Assembly: GCA_023248855.1 (NCBI GenBank)
Contig: JAHFDS010000018.1
Location: forward strand, 1 to 44,093
Reading direction: 5' to 3'
Length of the DNA: 44,093 bases
Source of the DNA: Myxococcales bacterium
GTDB lineage: Bacteria; Myxococcota_A; Polyangia; JAHFDS01
The position numbers and the translations under genes were made by a program. Numbering within the stretch: the first letter of the stretch is position 1; each line of letters begins with the position of its first letter. The notes beneath the pieces were generated by a model. The model was given only the letters and a program-made list of their open reading frames with translations. It did not search any database and had not been told where the DNA came from. This document shows positions 37,608 through 44,093 of this stretch, piece after piece.

Positions 37608-39386
37608 TCATGCCGCCCTCGCACGAGCCAGGATCCCCTCCGCGAGCTGGGTGGGAACCACTTCGTTGCGCGCGAAGCGCAGGCTGCAGGAGGTGTCACG
37701 ACCCTGCAGCTCCGCGAGGTACCCGAACAGGTGCGCCAGGGGCGTCTCGGCGATCACGGAGCTGCCCTCGGGCAGCTCAGCCAGCTCGAGGATGCGCGCT
37801 CGCCGGGCATGCAGCTCGGACAGGGCGGTGGCCAGGTCGGCAGCCCGGACCAGCAGATCGACCTGCATCAGAGGCTCCAGGAGGAGCGGGTGCGAGTCGC
37901 GGAGCGCGGTCTCGAGCGCTCGTGCGGCGGCCAGCTCGAACGCCGCCGCCGTCGAGTCCACGGCGTGGTGCCGCGCGGCCGAGAGGGTGACCAGCGCGTC
38001 GGTGACGGGGTAGCCGGCCAGGACGCCCCGCGCCAGCTGGGATTCCAGGCCGCGCCTGCACGCGGGCACGAACTCTCGTGGAAGGGTATCGCCGGTACGA
38101 TCGATGATCTCGACACCAGATCCTCGAGGCGCCGGTGCGACCCGCACGGCGACCCGCGCGAACTGGCCTCTGGAGGCGGCGGCGAGCTGGTGCTCACCCT
38201 CCGCGGGCTGGGTCGGGGCCTCTCGGTAGACGACCTCTGGACGCCCTGCTTCGAGCCGGAGGTCCTGTCGCAGCTGATGCAGCGCGCGGTCGAGGTGCGC
38301 CTCGTCCGTGCCGGAGAGGCGTGTGCCATCGGTCCCGAGGCCGGGATCAGAGGCGACGAGGCGCCCGAGCGCGTCGGCGAGAAGGCGAGGATCGTTGGCG
38401 CTCAGGGCCCGTGCCACGAGCGGACCCGGCCCGCGAGGTGCCTCGAGCACGATGGGCGCGGCCTCCTCGCACAGGGTGGCGCCGGGCGTGAGATCTCGGA
38501 GTCCGACGGCCGCGCAGATGTCCCCGGAGCGGGCGGCGCGCAGGGGAGAGCCATCGAGAGCGAGCAGTCCGCTGATCCGCTGTCTGCGCCCTCGGGCGGC
38601 ATCGAGCACGGTCTCGCCGGACCGCAACTCGCCGGAGTAGACCCGCAGGATCGCCACAGGACTCGCCGGGGGCGCTTCGAGGATCGTGACGGTGCGGGCG
38701 GCGAACGCCTCGTCGTCTGCGCATTTTCGCTCGCTCGGCACGCCTCCGGTGGTCCCTGCCACCGGCGGGACATCCGCCGGCGACGGGAGCCACGCGACGA
38801 TGGCGTCGAGCAAGGCTTCGAGGCCGAGCCCGGGCTGAGGGCGGCCGACCAGGATCGGAACCAGTCGGCCGAGCACGGTGCCGCGCCGCATGGCTGCGGC
38901 GATCTCTTGCCCGGTCAGAGGTCCACGCGAGGCCAATCGTTCCGCGACCTGGGTATCCACTTCGGTCAGCCGCTCCAGCGGTGCCAGGCCGGTGCCGAGG
39001 ACCACCGCGTGATTGCCAAGAAATCCGGGCAGAGGGTCCGAAGGGTCGGTGTCCAGAAGGGCCAGTCGGGCCACACCGAGGTGCTCGGCTGATCGCCACA
39101 GGGCCACCGTGGAAAGATCCACTGGGCCGCTGCCGAACACCCCCACGAGGGCATCGGTCACGCGCAGCAAGCGTTCGAGATCGTCGGCCATTCCGAGCTG
39201 GCGCGGAGCCGCCACAGCGTGCATCCGGTGGCCGTTCCACACGAAGGTTGCGGTGTCGGGCAGGTTCCCGAGCGCGGGCGCCGGATGCCCGGCATTGCGC
39301 AGCGAGCGAAGCAAGGTTTCGCCGTCCAGCTCGTTGCTGCCGGCGATCGCGATGTTCCGCGTGCAAGTGATGGGAAACTCCCGCAT
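37608..39386 (-). CDS. EF-G homologue with degenerate GTPase domain
   Basis: This 592-residue protein lies where fusA normally sits, between rpsG and tuf, and follows EF-G in all domains: G-like 1-210, II about 225-315, III 320-390, IV 395-500 and V 500-590. Clear matches are AALRKGT-like [87 protein letters not shown] and [12 protein letters not shown]. The domain IV tip is kept (RHHAVDS, 472-478). The nucleotide site is not: the P-loop reads ELDGET (19-24) instead of DAGKTT, DTPGH is AAPRQ (59-63), NKMD is DTDP (112-115), and switch I with about 75-100 residues of the G domain is gone. It probably cannot bind GTP. Start ATG 39386 fits EF-G N-termini; an in-frame ATG at 39608 would add 74 unconserved residues. 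Confidence 0.88.
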   Translation of the reverse strand: MREFPITCTRNIAIAGSNELDGETLLRSLRNAGHPAPALGNLPDTATFVWNGHRMHAVAAPRQLGMADDLERLLRVTDALVGVFGSGPVDLSTVALWRSAEHLGVARLALLDTDPSDPLPGFLGNHAVVLGTGLAPLERLTEVDTQVAERLASRGPLTGQEIAAAMRRGTVLGRLVPILVGRPQPGLGLEALLDAIVAWLPSPADVPPVAGTTGGVPSERKCADDEAFAARTVTILEAPPASPVAILRVYSGELRSGETVLDAARGRRQRISGLLALDGSPLRAARSGDICAAVGLRDLTPGATLCEEAAPIVLEAPRGPGPLVARALSANDPRLLADALGRLVASDPGLGTDGTRLSGTDEAHLDRALHQLRQDLRLEAGRPEVVYREAPTQPAEGEHQLAAASRGQFARVAVRVAPAPRGSGVEIIDRTGDTLPREFVPACRRGLESQLARGVLAGYPVTDALVTLSAARHHAVDSTAAAFELAAARALETALRDSHPLLLEPLMQVDLLVRAADLATALSELHARRARILELAELPEGSSVIAETPLAHLFGYLAELQGRDTSCSLRFARNEVVPTQLAEGILARARAA

Positions 39387-39609
39387 GACCGTTCCAGGGC
39401 AGTCGCTGGAGGCGAACTGCCCGAGCTCAGGGCTCACTCCTTGCCTTTCGGCAACTTGTACGCGGAGGGCGGTCGAGAGAGGTTCTTCGGAGGAAGCGGA
39501 GGTCCGGCCAGCCAGGCTCCCGCTTCTACCAACGAACGATGACGCGATCGTCCGGTCCGCTATGTCTACCCTCGGCGCGCAGAGTTGCGCATCGGGGGGG
39601 CCACTCATC

Positions 39610-39648
39610 GCCGCTGCGCGCTCGCCCGCAGGCGAGCCGTCCAGCGGC
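39610..39648 (-). other. long two-part hairpin after rpsG
   Basis: An outer stem GCCGCTG/CAGCGGC (39610-39616 with 39642-39648) encloses an inner stem GCTCGCC/GGCGAGC (39620-39626 with 39631-39637) with a four-base loop. It lies 13 bases after the rpsG stop on the minus strand. No T-run follows, so it is not a classical terminator; it may stall, protect or process the message. The rest of the 274-base gap to 39387 holds nothing I can name. Confidence 0.5.
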
Positions 39649-39660
39649 CCAGCTACCGAT

Positions 39661-40149
39661 CTACCACCTGTAGTGCGCGAAGGCCTTGTTGGCCTCTGCC
39701 ATCTTGTGCGTGTCCTCGCGCTTCTTGACCGCGTTGCCCTTGTTCTGGGCGGCGTCGATGATCTCGTTCGCGAGCTTGTCCTGCATCGTCTTCTCGCCGC
39801 GATCGCGCGAGTACGAGATGATCCAGCGCATGCCGAGCGCGAGCTGCCGCTCGGGACGAACCTCGACGGGGACCTGGTAGGTCGAGCCACCGACGCGGCG
39901 GGACTTCACCTCGACCTTGGGCTTGACGTTGGTCAGGGCGCGATCGAAGACCTTCATCGGATCGTCCTTCGCGCGCTCGGCCACCAGGTCGAAGGCCTGA
40001 TAGACGATCTTCTCGGCCACGGACTTCTTGCCGCCGAACATGACGAGGTTCGTGAACTTCGTCATCCTCCGGCGAACTTCCAGTGGTTGATCCGTGTACT
40101 TGGGGTCCGGAAGGACCTTGCGCTTGGCGACTTCACCCTTGCGAGGCAT
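39661..40149 (-). CDS. rpsG: 30S ribosomal protein S7
   Basis: This 162-residue uS7 starts the assembly of the 30S head. It has [40 protein letters not shown] and [20 protein letters not shown], and ends [13 protein letters not shown]. It lies 43 bases after rpsL. In the standard str operon the next gene is fusA; here it is the degenerate EF-G homologue. Confidence 0.97.
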   Translation of the reverse strand: MPRKGEVAKRKVLPDPKYTDQPLEVRRRMTKFTNLVMFGGKKSVAEKIVYQAFDLVAERAKDDPMKVFDRALTNVKPKVEVKSRRVGGSTYQVPVEVRPERQLALGMRWIISYSRDRGEKTMQDKLANEIIDAAQNKGNAVKKREDTHKMAEANKAFAHYRW

Positions 40150-40192
40150 TCGAACGTCTCCGTGCTCGGTGGTTTACTTCGGCGCTTGGCTG

Positions 40193-40564
40193 CTACTTGG
40201 GGCGCTTCGCGCCGTATTTCGAGCGGCTCTGGCGACGGTTCGCCACACCCGCCGTGTCCAGCGTGCCGCGAATGACGTGGTAGCGCACGCCCGGCAGGTC
40301 CTTGACGCGGCCGCCGCGGATCAGCACGACCGAGTGCTCCTGGAGGTTGTGCCCCTCGCCGGGGATATAGGCGGTGACTTCCATGCCGTTGGTCAACCGC
40401 ACACGCGCGACCTTGCGAAGCGCCGAGTTCGGCTTCTTCGGCGTGGTCGTGTAGACGCGCACGCAGACTCCGCGGCGCTGCGGGCAGGCCTTGAGCGCGG
40501 GCGAAGCGGTCTTGATCTTGACCTTCTTGCGGCCTGACTTCACGAGCTGGCTGATCGTCGGCAT
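40193..40564 (-). CDS. rpsL: 30S ribosomal protein S12
   Basis: This 123-residue uS12 is part of the decoding centre. It has [33 protein letters not shown] with the unmodified Lys of the streptomycin-sensitive type, and [20 protein letters not shown]. The ATG at 40564 follows AAGGAACCTGAGG. It is first in its transcription unit, after the rpoC terminator; a TATATC element (40585-40590) may be its -10 box. Confidence 0.97.
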   Translation of the reverse strand: MPTISQLVKSGRKKVKIKTASPALKACPQRRGVCVRVYTTTPKKPNSALRKVARVRLTNGMEVTAYIPGEGHNLQEHSVVLIRGGRVKDLPGVRYHVIRGTLDTAGVANRRQSRSKYGAKRPK

Positions 40565-40613
40565 CCTCAGGTTCCTTCGGTCGAGATATAGCGCTGTTCG
40601 GGTCAAAGACCGG

Positions 40614-40648
40614 AAAAACGCAGCTCCCAGACCTTTGGGTCCGGGAGC
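40614..40648 (-). terminator. rho-independent terminator after rpoC
   Basis: On the minus strand, GCTCCC-G-GACC loops back to GGTC-T-GGGAGC (arms 40623-40633 and 40638-40648, one mismatch, 4-base loop) and is followed shortly by TTTTT (40618-40614). It ends the rpoC transcript about 75 bases after the stop and separates it from rpsL. Confidence 0.8.
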
Positions 40649-40722
40649 GCGCAGTATAGGCAACGCCGCCTTGCCGTCAAGCCCAAAGTGGCTGCGCGGA
40701 CGCGGGATTGCACCGTTTCAGA

Positions 40723-44093
<3,371 letters not shown>

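Noticed and set aside
37608-39386. EF-G-like gene treated as a plain pseudogene
   Set aside because: The frame is intact over 592 codons, domains II-V and the domain IV tip are well kept, and only the nucleotide-binding site is altered; decay would affect all domains.
39387-39608. N-terminal extension of the EF-G-like protein from the ATG at 39608
   Set aside because: The added 74 residues are low in conserved character, no Shine-Dalgarno precedes that ATG, and the EF-G-like sequence begins a few residues after the ATG at 39386.
40585-40606. TTGACC (minus strand, 40606-40601) and TATATC (40590-40585) as a sigma-70 promoter for rpsL
   Set aside because: Only 10 bases separate the hexamers, too short for a standard promoter. 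The TATATC may still act as a -10 box, so it is only mentioned under rpsL.

Overview
The window is GC-rich chromosomal DNA from a Gram-negative bacterium, most likely a myxobacterium-like member of the Myxococcota (Polyangia or relatives). This placement is an inference. It rests on strong G/C bias at third codon positions, a PilZ protein of the myxobacterial type, Asp/Ala-rich lipoproteins, a WTGSE-repeat kelch lipoprotein, a FadL porin and an NtrC-type regulator preceded by a clear sigma-54 promoter. No rRNA, tRNA, CRISPR array or insertion sequence was found.

Layout. (1) 48-5048: a DUF2804 gene converges on a minus-strand run for heme A and cytochrome oxidase assembly (ctaA, ctaB, a fused ABC transporter, a DUF420 membrane protein). 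(2) 5162-10781: two different RlmL-like THUMP methyltransferases flank an atypical NtrC-family regulator, a zinc-ribbon protein and a small membrane protein. (3) 10943-16525: a secreted chalcone-isomerase-fold protein, a minus-strand run (FadL porin, uridine kinase, YqiA-type hydrolase, kelch lipoprotein), a lipoprotein and a single-domain rhodanese. (4) 16529-22342: priA preceded by a type III/flagellar export gate set (flhB, fliR, fliQ, fliP, fliO-like) and a PilZ gene, all minus strand, tightly packed and starting 16 bases after rplQ. (5) 22359-37488: an almost complete tuf-S10-spc-alpha ribosomal protein supercluster on the minus strand. (6) 37608-44093: a degenerate EF-G homologue, rpsG, rpsL, a terminator and the C-terminal four-fifths of rpoC, which runs off the window.

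The transcription order of the long minus-strand block is rpoC, terminator, rpsL, rpsG, EF-G-like, tuf, rpsJ, rplD, rplW, rplB, rpsS, rplV, rpsC, rplP, rpmC, rpsQ, rplN, rplE, rpsN, rpsH, rplF, rplR, rpsE, rpmD, rplO, secY, map, rpmJ, rpsM, rpsK, rpsD, rpoA, rplQ, pilZ, fliO-like, fliP, fliQ, fliR, flhB, priA. Four genes often found inside this cluster are absent from their places: rplC (L3), rplX (L24), adk and infA.

The most notable object is the protein at 37608-39386, in the slot where fusA normally sits. It aligns with EF-G along all five domains, but every GTPase signature (P-loop, DTPGH, NKxD) has been replaced while the domain IV tip is kept. Other points of interest are the regulator that lacks both its phospho-aspartate and the GAFTGA loop yet has its own sigma-54 promoter, the export gate genes attached to the ribosomal cluster, and the missing rplC and rplX.
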